33,071 bases of DNA. It comes from an uncultured Verrucomicrobia subdivision 3 bacterium (GTDB lineage Bacteria; Verrucomicrobiota; Verrucomicrobiia; Limisphaerales; DASXHY01). Shown piece by piece: positions 1-8,314 of this stretch. The number at the start of each line of letters is the position of its first letter. Within the stretch, counting starts at the first letter, position 1. The notes beneath the pieces are model-generated. The model had not been told where the DNA came from. It worked only from the letters and a program-made list of their open reading frames with translations, and made no database searches. Both the position numbers and the translations under genes were made by a program. The stretch spans positions 1-33,071 of the forward strand of contig CALBZA010000036.1 in the NCBI GenBank assembly GCA_937890005.1. The letters run 5' to 3'.

Positions 1-56
1 TGATTACCAGCCACTTATATCCTCACCCCACCTCGAATAGCGGAAGTCGGGTTAGC

Positions 57-85
57 CACGGATGAAAAACAGATGGAACACAGAT
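57..85 (+). repeat. CACAGATG-family repeat, left arm
   Basis: Reads CACGGATGAAAAACAGATGG and onward. It is the inverted counterpart of 489-517, matching at about 26 of 29 positions. The same family recurs as an inverted pair at 27485-27572. Confidence 0.8.
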
Positions 86-171
86 AATTCGAAAAATTGT
101 CCGAGCCGAGTTTTTCCCACAGCCGCAAAGCCGCACGCGAAGGATGCAAAGGACGCGAAGGAAATACCTCA

Positions 172-204
172 TCTCGACAGGGCAAAGCTGCCGCTTTGCC
201 ACTA
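172..204. repeat. Half copy of palindromic element (GGCAAAGC..GCTTTGCC)
   Basis: Contains a GACAGGGC box followed by a hairpin whose arms are GGCAAAGC and GCTTTGCC, then CACTA. It matches the second hairpin of the fuller elements at 301-366 and 21602-21663. Confidence 0.75.
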
Positions 205-300
205 TTCCCATTCTCGCTTTTGCGAATGAAACGGCACACGCATTCATCCAGCGAAATCGCCTCAACCGACAAAAACTTCGCTGCGCTGGTTTTTGAAGTA

Positions 301-366
301 TGGGCGAACCGGCAGGTTCGCCCTACCTATCTTGATCGGTGCCGCAAAGCCGCCGCTTTGCCACTA
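301..366. repeat. Two-hairpin dispersed element, copy A
   Basis: The first hairpin is GGGCGAACC-GGCA-GGTTCGCCC. A linker CTACCTATCTTGATCGG follows, then a second hairpin with arms GCAAAGC and GCTTTGC. The linker is nearly identical to the copy at 21602-21663, but the first hairpin arms there are different bases that still pair. Confidence 0.8.
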
Positions 367-488
367 CAATTCATCCCGATAAGAGATGCTTTTTCACTAG
401 GCATTAGGCATGGGGCATTGAATGACGAACCCTTTGTCGAAATGTTGCCGAAATGGAGAAAAGCCTGACTCCAAGAAAATGTATTTTC

Positions 489-517
489 ATCCGTGTTCCA
501 TCCGTGTTTCATCCGTG
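489..517 (-). repeat. CACAGATG-family repeat, right arm
   Basis: Contains three ATCCGTG words and is the reverse complement of 57-85 with about three mismatches. It lies just upstream of the fluC start codon at 524. Confidence 0.8.
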
Positions 518-523
518 ACGCAC

Positions 524-919
524 ATGCAGGCCTATCTACTCGTTGCCGTCGGGGGCGCCATCGGAAGCGTTACACGTTTCTGGATGACCGGTGTCATCGA
601 CACGAGAATCGGCGGCGCGTTTCCCTGGGGTACCATCGCGGTGAATGTGCTGGGTTGTCTGGTGATCGGATTTCTCGCGGCATTCCATCAACCCGACAGC
701 CGCTGGATCATCAGTCCGGCCGCACGGCAGTTTCTGATGATCGGCATCTGCGGCGGATACACGACGTTTTCCTCATTCAGCCTGCAGACGCTGACATTGC
801 TGCAGAACCGCGAATGGCTTCACGCAGGCGCGAACGTGCTTCTCTCCACCATTCTCTGTCTTGTTGCCACGTGGCTGGGATTCGCACTGGGCTCCGCGCT
901 GGCTTCAAAAGGAGCGTGA
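524..919 (+). CDS. crcB: Fluoride-specific ion channel FluC/CrcB
   Basis: This is a 131-residue membrane protein of the Fluc/CrcB family, which exports toxic fluoride across the inner membrane as a dual-topology dimer. Seen: a family-typical N-terminal GGAIGSVTRF stretch (about residues 9-18), the FPWGTIAVNVLG segment with its conserved Asn, and the GGYTTFSSFSLQT motif in the third segment. Four hydrophobic segments and the length are normal for the family. The ATG at 524 begins exactly where family homology begins; a longer frame to 422 reads through a repeat and is rejected. No Shine-Dalgarno is visible because a repeat ends 7 bases upstream. The stop codon overlaps the GTG of the PrsW-like gene (GTGA), which suggests coupled translation. 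Confidence 0.95.
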   Translation: MQAYLLVAVGGAIGSVTRFWMTGVIDTRIGGAFPWGTIAVNVLGCLVIGFLAAFHQPDSRWIISPAARQFLMIGICGGYTTFSSFSLQTLTLLQNREWLHAGANVLLSTILCLVATWLGFALGSALASKGA

Positions 920-1425
920 CCGCGGCGCTCCAGCTCGTCATCAACAAATCGAAGTATCGATGGACCTTAAATGGAATGCTGTTCGGCGCCGCAGTGGGAA
1001 CGGGCTTCGCCGCCTTTGAATCAGCCGGTTACGCCTATCTGATCGGCGGCGCGTACGGGAAATCGGCCATGCTGCAAAGCATCATGACCCGCGGTGTGCT
1101 GAGCATTCTCGGTGGGCATGTCCTCTGGACCGCTCTCATCGGCGGCGCACTATGGCGCGTTCGCGGCGACAAAAAATTCTCGTGGGAGATGTTGTGGGAC
1201 CCGCGCTTCCTTCGCGTGTATGCCCTTTGGGCTGGACTGCACATGATCTGGAACTCGCCGATCGTTCTGCCGCTCTACTTGAAATTTATCGCGCTCGGTT
1301 TCGTGGCGTGGATCGCCCTGCTCGCCTACATTCAGTCAGGCCTCCGGCAGATCCGTCTCGCGCAGGTTGAGATCGTCACTCCGCAATCGTCATCCATGCC
1401 GATAGAATCGAAAGCGGTTGTCTGA
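916..1425 (+). pseudogene. PrsW-like (M82) membrane protease, N-terminally truncated
   Basis: The 169-residue frame matches the C-terminal part of PrsW-family intramembrane proteases. Seen: the FAAFESAGY segment with its conserved Glu, a hydrophobic segment with RGVLSILGGHVLWTAL (conserved His), and the final HMIWNSP motif (His..Trp-Asn). Missing is the upstream part of the family, including the first EExxK motif and the preceding membrane segments; homology begins around LVINKSKYRW, right at the junction with fluC. The start could be GTG 916, overlapping the fluC stop, or ATG 976. A purine-rich AAGGAG lies too close to GTG 916 to be ideal. It could be a decayed remnant joined to fluC by deletion, or a minimal protein still made by translational coupling. 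The frame itself is undamaged, so recent truncation or selection is possible. Confidence 0.65.
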
Positions 1426-1471
1426 TGACCGACCAGTCCAAGCTGCGAACCGATCCAAAGTTGCGGCGCAC

Positions 1472-1981
1472 TTATTCGCTTTGAATCTCCCTGACGAAAG
1501 ATTCGAGCCTCGCCTTTTCCTCATTACGCTCCTTCAACTCCTGTTTCACCACTTCCAACCTGTGTTCCACAATCAGACGAATCTGCTGATCCAGCGTTTT
1601 GCCGGCGAGCGCGTTCGTGGAGAAATAAAACGCGAGCGGAATGACTCGGTAGGATTCCGTCGCATTGTACGCCTGATACAGCTCGTTACTCTGATAACCG
1701 CCGAACAGAAGGAAGCGCTCTCCCGCGTGAGGTCGATATTGTGACACCATCCGTGAGAGACCTGTTCTGCCTTCTCCCTTGAGCACGGAAATGACTTCGA
1801 TATCCGACCAGATCATTCCGTCCATTATGGGTCCGGGCGCTGGATTCGTCGTGCATTGGACGATGACGATGTCGGGAGATTTTTCGGCAAGGTCTTTCCA
1901 ACCGTTGAACGGGAGCAAGATGACTCCCAGCGCAGCAGCTGTAAATGCCATGAAGACAACGAGAAAAAATGAACGTTTCAT
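1472..1981 (-). CDS. Hypothetical exported/anchored protein
   Basis: This is a 169-residue protein of no family I recognise. The ATG at 1981 gives a classic signal or anchor, MKRSFFLVVFMAFTAAALGV; a frame extending to 2032 adds a poorly hydrophobic leader and is not preferred. The mature part begins with a segment of mixed strands (SPDIVIVQCTTNP, SDIEVISVLKGEG, GERFLLFGGYQ). It ends in a highly charged helical region from about residue 133 (IRLIVEHRLEVVKQELKERN) that could form a coiled coil. The SDIEVISVLKG..GERFLLF layout resembles small periplasmic proteins of OB-like fold, but that is weak. It converges with the PrsW-like gene 46 bases away. Confidence 0.7.
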   Translation of the reverse strand: MKRSFFLVVFMAFTAAALGVILLPFNGWKDLAEKSPDIVIVQCTTNPAPGPIMDGMIWSDIEVISVLKGEGRTGLSRMVSQYRPHAGERFLLFGGYQSNELYQAYNATESYRVIPLAFYFSTNALAGKTLDQQIRLIVEHRLEVVKQELKERNEEKARLESFVREIQSE

Positions 1982-2080
1982 GGTTGTTTGACGGGAGTCC
2001 GCCTGAGTTGCTCCTGTGGGCAAAAATTGCACAGCAATAAAGGGTTAGACAAACAGACCTGACCTGTCGTAGAAAAGCAG

Positions 2081-2160
2081 TGTCTCGACTGTGAACGTTT
2101 CTTCAGCGGGGTTCCCCACCCCCACCTCCTTGGCGTCGCAGTCGAGACATTTTTGACGCC
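2081..2160. repeat. 11-bp inverted repeat with long loop
   Basis: TGTCTCGACTG at 2081-2091 is perfectly complementary to CAGTCGAGACA at 2139-2149. The right arm also sits inside a second short inverted pair, GGCGTC at 2132-2137 and GACGCC at 2155-2160. It lies between two minus-strand genes and may be a dispersed element or a weak terminator for the receiver gene. Confidence 0.55.
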
Positions 2161-2194
2161 AAAATTTCTCTTCTCCAACCTGTGTCCACTCAGC

Positions 2195-2620
2195 TCAGGC
2201 CTGCGAAAGCACCAGTTGAAGAGCCGTCAAAAGACCATCCCTGCTCACCGGTTTCTCCAGCAGAAAATCCGCTCCAGCGACGAGCGCCTTGTCGAGAGGT
2301 GTTTCATCCGCGGATGTTCCTTCACCGGAGAACACGATCACTTTCGTCACGGGCCAGCGCTGGCGAATCCGATGCAATGCCGCCATTCCGCCGAGTCGCG
2401 GCATTTTCAGGTCGAGCAGGACAACGTCGGCGGCCAAGGAATTCAACAACTCAATCGCTTCAATGCCATCGCGCGCCTCTCTTGTGTCGAAATTCGCTTC
2501 CGTCAGCAGCGTCTTCAACATTGCCCGCACCGCCGATTCGTCATCGACGATCAGAATTCGCGGTCTTGGCGGTGGACCGGGTTCAGGAGTTGAACCGCAC
2601 TTTGGTGCAGGGCGCGACAT
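2195..2620 (-). CDS. Single-domain response regulator (receiver)
   Basis: This 141-residue protein is a CheY-like receiver with no output domain. It would be phosphorylated by a histidine kinase not present in the window. Seen: a short Pro-rich N-terminus, then RILIVDDESAVRAML with the acidic pair, VVLLDLKMPRLGG with the phospho-accepting Asp, VIVFSGEG with the switch Ser, and FLLEKPVSRDGL with the conserved Lys-Pro. All catalytic residues are present. The ATG at 2620 was chosen; an upstream start at 2662 would overlap the DUF2959 gene. It lies 31 bases downstream of that gene on the same strand, so cotranscription is likely. Confidence 0.9.
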   Translation of the reverse strand: MSRPAPKCGSTPEPGPPPRPRILIVDDESAVRAMLKTLLTEANFDTREARDGIEAIELLNSLAADVVLLDLKMPRLGGMAALHRIRQRWPVTKVIVFSGEGTSADETPLDKALVAGADFLLEKPVSRDGLLTALQLVLSQA

Positions 2621-2651
2621 CGTCAATTCCGGCTGCGTTGAACACCTAAGG

Positions 2652-3317
2652 TCATTGAGCATCGGTCTGCAGCGTCTTCACAAATTCGTCTGCCTTTGCA
2701 ATCGCGGCATTCATCTGCGCGATAAGCTTTGAGATGTCCGTCTGAATGCTCATGGCTTCACCCTTGAGCGACGCGATCGCCTGCGCGTTCAGGTTGTGCT
2801 TGAGGTAAAGCACCTGATCCTTCAGCTGCGTCAAAACCGGATCCATGCTGCTTTCCGCGTCCTTCAACGCCTGGTGCAGGCTCTGATAACGCTGTTTCGT
2901 TGCCTGAAGCTGACGGCGGCTGCTGCTCTGAAGCGCCGGGGTTGAGATTTCCTGAATCTCCTTTTCCCATTCCGAGAACAGATCGCTCGAAACCCGCTCC
3001 ACCTCTCGAATCCGTTTGCGGACATTCTCAGCCTGCGCGGCACAGTCGTCGTATTCGGCCTGGAGGTTCCTGTAAACTTTCTCGAGATTACCACCGCTAA
3101 AACCGTAGATCTGCTTCAGCTGCGTCAACGCGTCCTTGAATTGTTCGCTCGCCTCCTTTTGTTCATCCCGCGCGGCGATCACGTTTTTCTTCAGGAGGTC
3201 CCGCTTGTAAACGCCGAACTTTTCGTACGCGGCGTAATAGGTGGATCGGCAACCGGCTCCCATAACGAACGTCACCAGTACCAGGAGCAACGGAATGAAT
3301 TGGTTCGGCATCTTCAT
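2652..3317 (-). CDS. DUF2959-family lipoprotein
   Basis: This 221-residue protein has a lipoprotein signal (hydrophobic residues 8-21, then GAGC with the lipid-accepting Cys). The body is almost entirely helical and charged. The segment YYAAYEKFGVYKRDLLKKNV and the following AARDEQKEASEQF..LTQLKQIYGFSGG are what I recognise as the DUF2959 family, whose function is unknown. Long heptad-rich stretches (about residues 60-130 and 140-215) predict a coiled coil. It probably sits at a membrane facing the periplasm. The receiver gene follows 31 bases downstream. The family name is from memory, not a search. Confidence 0.85.
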   Translation of the reverse strand: MKMPNQFIPLLLVLVTFVMGAGCRSTYYAAYEKFGVYKRDLLKKNVIAARDEQKEASEQFKDALTQLKQIYGFSGGNLEKVYRNLQAEYDDCAAQAENVRKRIREVERVSSDLFSEWEKEIQEISTPALQSSSRRQLQATKQRYQSLHQALKDAESSMDPVLTQLKDQVLYLKHNLNAQAIASLKGEAMSIQTDISKLIAQMNAAIAKADEFVKTLQTDAQ

Positions 3318-3512
3318 AAGTGTTCTCGTCAGTCACCCGTTTTCAGCCGAAGCTTGGCACCGGCGGAAGGCCTCCGCAAGGGCGGGCTCCCGTCAAATCA
3401 CGCAGCCATCCGGGCCAATTCCGGACTTTTCAAAGGGGTTACCCCTCTCTACTCTTCGGGTCCCTTTCGGGGTCTGACGGCTCATCCTGCTGGCGATCCC
3501 GGCAAGCGCTTT
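3318..3512 (+). other. Long leader upstream of aspartokinase
   Basis: This 195-base gap is divergent from the DUF2959 lipoprotein and must hold promoters for both genes. It contains several short hairpins, for example AGGGGTTACCCCT at 3434-3446 and CCCTTTCGGGG near 3472-3482. I could not match the conserved core of a lysine riboswitch or an attenuator peptide, so regulation by the leader is only a possibility. Confidence 0.4.
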
Positions 3513-4730
3513 ATGGCATTGATTGTTCAAAAGTACGGCGGCACGTCGGTCGCCAATCCGGATCGCATCAAGAATGTGGCGAACCGCGTCGCGAAGTATC
3601 ATTCCCAGGGCGACAGAATTGTCGTCGTCGTCTCCGCCATGAGCGGCGTGACCGACAACCTCATCAAGCTCGCCAAGGATATCATGCCCCTCCCGACCGA
3701 ACGCGAGATGGACATGCTCCTCGCCACGGGCGAGCAGACGACCATTGCGCTGACCGCAATGGCGCTGCATTCGATCGGCATCCCCGCGGTTTCGCTGACC
3801 GGCGCCCAGGCGGGCATTGTCACCGACGGCGTTCACACGAAGGCGAAGATAAAGAACATCACGCCCAAGGCCGTTCATGATTTTCTCAACGAAGGCAAGG
3901 TGGTCATCGTAGCCGGATTCCAGGGCGAAACTTCCGAGGGCCAGATCACGACGCTGGGCCGCGGCGGCTCGGACCTTACCGCCATTGCACTTGCAGCGGC
4001 GCTCAAGGCCGACCTCTGCCAGATTTACACCGACGTGGACGGCGTTTACACGGCCGATCCGCGGATCGTGCCGAATGCGAAGAAGCTTCAGGAAATTTCC
4101 TACGACGAAATGCTCGAACTCGCGAGCCTCGGGGCCAAGGTGATGCAATCCCGCTCCGTGGAGTTTGCCAAGAAGTTCGGCGTCGTGTTTGAAGTCCGCT
4201 CCAGCCTCAACGAAAATCCAGGAACCATTGTGAAAGAAGAAACGAAAAGCATGGAAGGCGTCGTCGTGCGCGGCGTCTCGCTCGACAAGAACCAGGCCAA
4301 GATCACGCTCGTCGGCGTGCCCGACAAACCCGGTGTTGCCGCCCGCATTTTCAAGGCTCTCGGCGAGGCTGCCGTCAATGTGGACATGATCGTGCAGAAC
4401 ATCAGCCATGGCTCCGGCACTCCTGCCACCGACATTTCGTTCACGCTCGACAAGCCCGACCTGCTGAAGGCGAAGAAGGTCATCGACAATCTGAAGCAGG
4501 AAATCGGATTCAAGGATCCGATCGTGGCCGAGCAGATCGGCAAGCTTTCGGTTGTTGGCGTCGGCATGAAGAGCCACAGCGGCATTGCCGGCAAGATGTT
4601 TGAAACGCTGGCGAATGAGGGCGTGAACATTGAGATGATTTCCACCAGCGAAATCAAAGTCTCCGTCGTGATCGACCTCGCGAAAGGCGAGCAGGCCATG
4701 AAAGCCATCCACGCAGCGTTCCTGGGCTGA
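3513..4730 (+). CDS. lysC: Aspartate kinase
   Basis: This enzyme phosphorylates L-aspartate with ATP to aspartyl phosphate, the first step of the Lys/Thr/Met/diaminopimelate branch. The 405-residue length is typical for monofunctional aspartokinases. Seen: KYGGTSV at the N-terminus (about residues 7-13), VSAMSGVTD, the TTLGRGGSDLTA nucleotide/substrate motif (around residue 150), and YTDVDGVYTADPR. Two ACT domains follow (about residues 265-335 and 345-405), with LVGVPDKPGVAARIF and GVGMKSHSGIAGKMF at their starts; these are the usual sites of Lys/Thr feedback. ATG 3513 was chosen because homology starts there, although the frame stays open upstream to 3141. No strong Shine-Dalgarno is visible. 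A Rho-independent terminator follows. Confidence 0.97.
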   Translation: MALIVQKYGGTSVANPDRIKNVANRVAKYHSQGDRIVVVVSAMSGVTDNLIKLAKDIMPLPTEREMDMLLATGEQTTIALTAMALHSIGIPAVSLTGAQAGIVTDGVHTKAKIKNITPKAVHDFLNEGKVVIVAGFQGETSEGQITTLGRGGSDLTAIALAAALKADLCQIYTDVDGVYTADPRIVPNAKKLQEISYDEMLELASLGAKVMQSRSVEFAKKFGVVFEVRSSLNENPGTIVKEETKSMEGVVVRGVSLDKNQAKITLVGVPDKPGVAARIFKALGEAAVNVDMIVQNISHGSGTPATDISFTLDKPDLLKAKKVIDNLKQEIGFKDPIVAEQIGKLSVVGVGMKSHSGIAGKMFETLANEGVNIEMISTSEIKVSVVIDLAKGEQAMKAIHAAFLG

Positions 4731-4748
4731 GATCACGCTCAAACTATC

Positions 4749-4778
4749 AAGGCCGTTCCAGGTTGGAGCGGCCTTTTT
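4749..4778 (+). terminator. Rho-independent terminator of lysC
   Basis: AAGGCCGTTCCA pairs with TGGAGCGGCCTT (12 bp, one G-U) around a 3-base loop, followed directly by a T run. It begins 19 bases after the lysC stop. Confidence 0.9.
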
Positions 4779-4837
4779 GCTTTCCAGAGCGATCGCCACC
4801 CAATTGCATTTGGCGACAGTTGTCCTAACGTGTTTAC

Positions 4838-5203
4838 ATGCGTTTCATCCTGAGCACGCGTTTAAATCGAGTTTTCGCCCTGTTGCCGCTCCTTCTGATG
4901 ATTGGCTGCGCCACGAGTCGCGTCGATTGGTCTGCGCGGGTTGGATCCTACACGTTCGATGACGCCGTGGTGGAGCTTGGACCTCCGGACAAGCAGGCGA
5001 AGCTTCAGGACGGCACGCTGGTCGCCGAATGGCTGACAGGACGCGGCGGAACGTATGCGTCGGCGTATCGCGGCTGGGGATATTATCCGTACTGGTATGC
5101 CATGCCGCCCGAGCCGGCGTATATCGACACGCCGGATTATTTCCTTCGACTCATATTCAATCCGGAAGGGAAACTTCAGAGCTGGAAACGATTTGCGAAG
5201 TAA
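4838..5203 (+). CDS. Small hypothetical lipoprotein
   Basis: This 121-residue protein has a lipoprotein signal: a basic MRFILSTRLNR start, a hydrophobic run FALLPLLLMIG and the Cys of IGCATS. The mature part contains YTFDDAVVELGPPDKQAKLQDG, which resembles the start of small SmpA/OmlA-like outer-membrane assembly lipoproteins (a predicted helix followed by a GxPD turn). It then has an aromatic YRGWGYYPYWYAMPPEP stretch. The C-terminus, LRLIFNPEGKLQSWKRF, is also a typical final strand of that fold. The relationship is inferred from pattern only. It lies downstream of the lysC terminator and is probably transcribed separately. Confidence 0.8.
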   Translation: MRFILSTRLNRVFALLPLLLMIGCATSRVDWSARVGSYTFDDAVVELGPPDKQAKLQDGTLVAEWLTGRGGTYASAYRGWGYYPYWYAMPPEPAYIDTPDYFLRLIFNPEGKLQSWKRFAK

Positions 5204-5293
5204 GCGGGAGAGAACAGCCAATCCGCAAACCGCAATCCGCAATCGCAAACTTCCTGCTTCCGCCCGTGGCGTTCGCGTGATTTACTTCGCGCA

Positions 5294-5629
5294 ATGAACG
5301 TCGATCTTGGCATCTGGGGCAAGCTCACCAATGTGGTGATCGTTCTCCTCCTGCTGGCCGGAGCGCTCTACGTGGGACTCCTGTATCTGCCGAAGATTAA
5401 AACAAACGAACGAATGCGCCGCGAGGTGCTCCGTCTCGAAACCCGCATTCAGGAGGAGAAAGAGATCAACAAACAGCTGAAAGCGACCTCGGAAATGCTT
5501 CAGAAAGATCCGAAAGCCGTTGAGCGTCTCGCCCGCGAACGCCTCGGCTACGCGAAGCCGGACGAAATGGTCATCATTTTCGAAACGCCCGAGACAAACA
5601 CTCCCGGTGCCGGGCCGCTGCTTCGTTGA
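5294..5629 (+). CDS. FtsB/DivIC-family septum formation protein
   Basis: This 111-residue bitopic membrane protein has one N-terminal hydrophobic segment (about residues 12-32) followed by a coiled coil (MRREVLRLETRIQEEKEINK). It ends with DPKAVERLARERLGYAKPDEMVI, the C-terminal signature of the FtsB/DivIC family. These proteins join FtsL and FtsQ/DivIB to activate septal peptidoglycan synthesis at the divisome. The size is normal. ATG 5294 immediately precedes the predicted short cytoplasmic tail. The 5' leader contains AATCCGCAAACCGCAATCCG-type short repeats. The family assignment is confident; the exact symbol is not. Confidence 0.88.
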   Translation: MNVDLGIWGKLTNVVIVLLLLAGALYVGLLYLPKIKTNERMRREVLRLETRIQEEKEINKQLKATSEMLQKDPKAVERLARERLGYAKPDEMVIIFETPETNTPGAGPLLR

Positions 5630-5642
5630 ACGTCTGTTTTTC

Positions 5643-5731
5643 ACAGAAGGGAACGAAGAGAACGAAGGGGTACAGAATTTCTACCAATTCCACAGGTTCC
5701 GAGTTCCTTCGTTTCTCTCGTTACCTTCTGT
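5643..5731. repeat. Imperfect 26-bp inverted repeat between convergent genes
   Basis: ACAGAAGGGAACGAAGAG.. (5643-5668) pairs with the arm ending CTCGTTACCTTCTGT (5706-5731), about 21 of 26 positions, around a 37-base loop. It lies between the stops of the FtsB-like and ABC permease genes. It may act as a bidirectional terminator or be a dispersed repeat. Confidence 0.65.
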
Positions 5732-5749
5732 AACTCCGTCTGTCTTCCG

Positions 5750-8314
5750 TCATACCTCCGCCCGCAACACTTCCAGCGGCGGACGATTCAGAAGGGTCCG
5801 GTTGCCCAGCAGCCCGAAGATCAACGTCAGCGATGAAACCGACGCGATCGTAATCAGCATCGGCATCGGATAAATCCGTGGTTTGAGATCGAACACAACA
5901 CTCGCCAGCGCCCAGTTCGCTCCCACGGCAAAGACGATTCCTGTCAGCGCGGCAAGCGCGCCCAGAAGTACATATTCCACCATCAAAACCTGCAGCACCT
6001 GCTTCCGGCTCGCACCCAGCGTCCGCAGCAGAATGCTCTCGCGCAGACGTTGATACCTCCCGCTCACGATCGTTCCTCCGAGAACAATCAGTCCGGTTCC
6101 AACCGTGAACAGCGCCATGAACCGCACGACGAAGGAAATCTTGTCGAGCACGGAGCTGACAGTCTGGAGAATGAGACTCAGATCCGCGGCTGACACATTC
6201 GGAAACTGCCGCACCACCTCGCGCTGCAAACGCGCCGATTGCTCGCTCGTTTCCACACGGGTCAGCATCATGTGCATTGCCGGCGCGTCTTCAATCGAGC
6301 CGCGCGGAAACACGACGAAGAAATTCGGTGACAGCCGCCGCCAATCCACTTCGCGCAGACTGGCCACATGCGTGACCACCGGCACGCCCTGAATATCGAA
6401 AACAATTTCGTCACCGAGTCCGACCTTCAGGTTCTCGGCAATCCCGCGCTCAAGTGAAACAGGTATCGATTCGTCTGCGCTGTCCACCCGTTCATGCCAT
6501 GTGCCGGACAGCAGCTTTTCCGTCGGCGCCAGTTCTCCGCGATAGGTGGATCGATACTCACGCGCCAGCGCCCAGCCGCGAATGCCGCTGCGCGGATCTT
6601 TCCGAATCTCCTCCACAGTCCGGCCTTTGATCGACTTGAGCCGCATTGAAACCATCGGCACGTCCTCAATCACCGGAAGCTCCTGCGATTTCAGAATCGC
6701 GCGCACGCCTTCACGCTGATCCGGCTGAATGTCGAACAACACCGCGTTGCCGTCCTTGTCACTCTTGGGCCGCAGCAACTCGCCCAGCAGGTTCATTTGG
6801 ACGAGGTAGAGCGTCAGCACAAGGAACGTTCCCATTCCGAGCGACACCATGAGCAGCACCGTGCGGTTGTTGGGACGATACAGATTTGAAAGTCCCTGCC
6901 GGATCACGAACGGCCATGAACTCGAAACCACTTTCCGCATCACGAACGAAATCATCCACGCGACGAAGGCCAGCATCGCGAATGCCCCGACAATTCCGAC
7001 GGCATATCCGACGCCATGCTGCCAGCGGCGGCTTTGAAGAATTCCGAATGCCACCAACCCTGCAATCACAACCGCGTAACCCAGCCACAGCAACGGATCA
7101 CGACGCATTCCGTTGTCATCGGAAAAAGCGCTTCGCAATGCGGCGAGCGGCGGAATCTTTCTGACCGGAATAAGCGGCAGCAGCGCAAACAGAATGCAAA
7201 TCAGGAATCCCATCCAGATGCCGCTCCAGAGTCCCTTCCACGAAACCGCCGGTTCGATGGCAAAAGGAATGAAGTCGGCCAGCAGCGAAGGAATGAAGTA
7301 TTGAACGACGGTTCCAATCACCGCGCCTGCGACAGCGCCGATCATTCCCAGCGCCGCCGCCTGCGCGAGATAGACGGCAAACGATTGCCCGACGGAAGTT
7401 CCCAGACAGCGCAACGTCGCGATCGTTGCCAGCTTCTGTTTCATGTGAACGTGAATTCCGCTCGCCACACCGACCCCACCCAGCAGCAACGCCACGAATC
7501 CGATCAGGTTGAGAAATCGCATCATGTTCTCCAGCGCCCGGCCCAGGTCGCGCTGGCGTTCCTGCACGGTGTCGTAGGAAAGCTGAAGCCGTCGAAACTC
7601 CGGACGACGTGCATCGGCAAACGTCTCCACGTCGAAATTATAGTCGAACTTGAAGTAAACCTTGTAGCGCGCCAGCGTTCCCTCCGAGAGAAGCCCGCTG
7701 TTGGCAAGGCTGTTGAACGGAACGTAAACGCGGGGCGCAATGGTCGCGAAACCCATCGTTTCGCCCGGCACACGGCTGAGAACTCCGGCAATGGGCAGCG
7801 TGATGTCGCCCACCTTCACGTCGTCACCCACTTTCGCGCCGAAGACGTCCATGAGGTTCTGCTCCACCAGCGCGCCGGTTCCATTCCGAAGCGCATCCAC
7901 TGCTGAACTCGGTGACGTTTCGAGTTCGCCGTAGAATGGAAATCCTCCGGCCAGCGCCCGCACCTGCACCAAGCGCGTTCCTTCCGATTTCGGAAAATAA
8001 ACCATCGACGCGAAGCTGATCTCCCGCGCCTGTTCGCCTCCGAGCGTTTTAAGAAATGATTCCTGCGCCGGCGTCAGACCGGCATCGCGCGCACTGACAA
8101 CCAGATCGGCTCCCAGCAGCGCCTTCGATTGCTCATCGATCGCACGCTGCATCTGTCTGCCCGACGATGCAATCGCCGTCAACGCCGCCACGCCGAGAAC
8201 AATCGACGCCGCATAAAGCAACAGTCGGCGCCGGCTTCGGCGACTGTCGCGCCACGCCATCTGCCACGTCCACGCGCGGAACAGATGCAGGATGGTTTCA
8301 AGCATCTGCTTCAT
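5750..8314 (-). CDS. ABC transporter permease, FtsX-like (YbbP type)
   Basis: This 854-residue protein is a large FtsX/MacB-type permease with duplicated permease domains, as in E. coli YbbP. Seen: an N-terminal transmembrane helix (about residues 31-50), a large periplasmic domain (about 55-260), a first block of membrane helices (about 262-375, with LIGFVALLLGGVGVASGI and a LRCLGTS coupling segment), a middle pair of helices (about 407-485), a second periplasmic domain (about 500-725), and a final block (about 735-850, with SILLRTLGASRKQVL). Such proteins with an ATPase partner move lipids or hydrophobic compounds, or drive envelope remodelling; the substrate is unknown. The start overlaps the ATPase stop (ATGA), so translation is coupled. 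The frame is complete. Confidence 0.93.
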   Translation of the reverse strand: MKQMLETILHLFRAWTWQMAWRDSRRSRRRLLLYAASIVLGVAALTAIASSGRQMQRAIDEQSKALLGADLVVSARDAGLTPAQESFLKTLGGEQAREISFASMVYFPKSEGTRLVQVRALAGGFPFYGELETSPSSAVDALRNGTGALVEQNLMDVFGAKVGDDVKVGDITLPIAGVLSRVPGETMGFATIAPRVYVPFNSLANSGLLSEGTLARYKVYFKFDYNFDVETFADARRPEFRRLQLSYDTVQERQRDLGRALENMMRFLNLIGFVALLLGGVGVASGIHVHMKQKLATIATLRCLGTSVGQSFAVYLAQAAALGMIGAVAGAVIGTVVQYFIPSLLADFIPFAIEPAVSWKGLWSGIWMGFLICILFALLPLIPVRKIPPLAALRSAFSDDNGMRRDPLLWLGYAVVIAGLVAFGILQSRRWQHGVGYAVGIVGAFAMLAFVAWMISFVMRKVVSSSWPFVIRQGLSNLYRPNNRTVLLMVSLGMGTFLVLTLYLVQMNLLGELLRPKSDKDGNAVLFDIQPDQREGVRAILKSQELPVIEDVPMVSMRLKSIKGRTVEEIRKDPRSGIRGWALAREYRSTYRGELAPTEKLLSGTWHERVDSADESIPVSLERGIAENLKVGLGDEIVFDIQGVPVVTHVASLREVDWRRLSPNFFVVFPRGSIEDAPAMHMMLTRVETSEQSARLQREVVRQFPNVSAADLSLILQTVSSVLDKISFVVRFMALFTVGTGLIVLGGTIVSGRYQRLRESILLRTLGASRKQVLQVLMVEYVLLGALAALTGIVFAVGANWALASVVFDLKPRIYPMPMLITIASVSSLTLIFGLLGNRTLLNRPPLEVLRAEV

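Larger units (their letters stand above)
1..523. other. Repeat-rich gene-free block
   Basis: There is no convincing gene here; the open frames are short and run through repeats. The block holds an inverted pair of CACAGATG-type repeats (57-85 and 489-517), a partial palindromic element (172-204), a complete two-hairpin element (301-366) and a purine-rich stretch around 120-165 that repeats ACGCGAAGGA-like words. The right arm ends only about 7 bases before the fluC start, so that gene has no ordinary leader. No fluoride riboswitch motif was recognised. Confidence 0.7.
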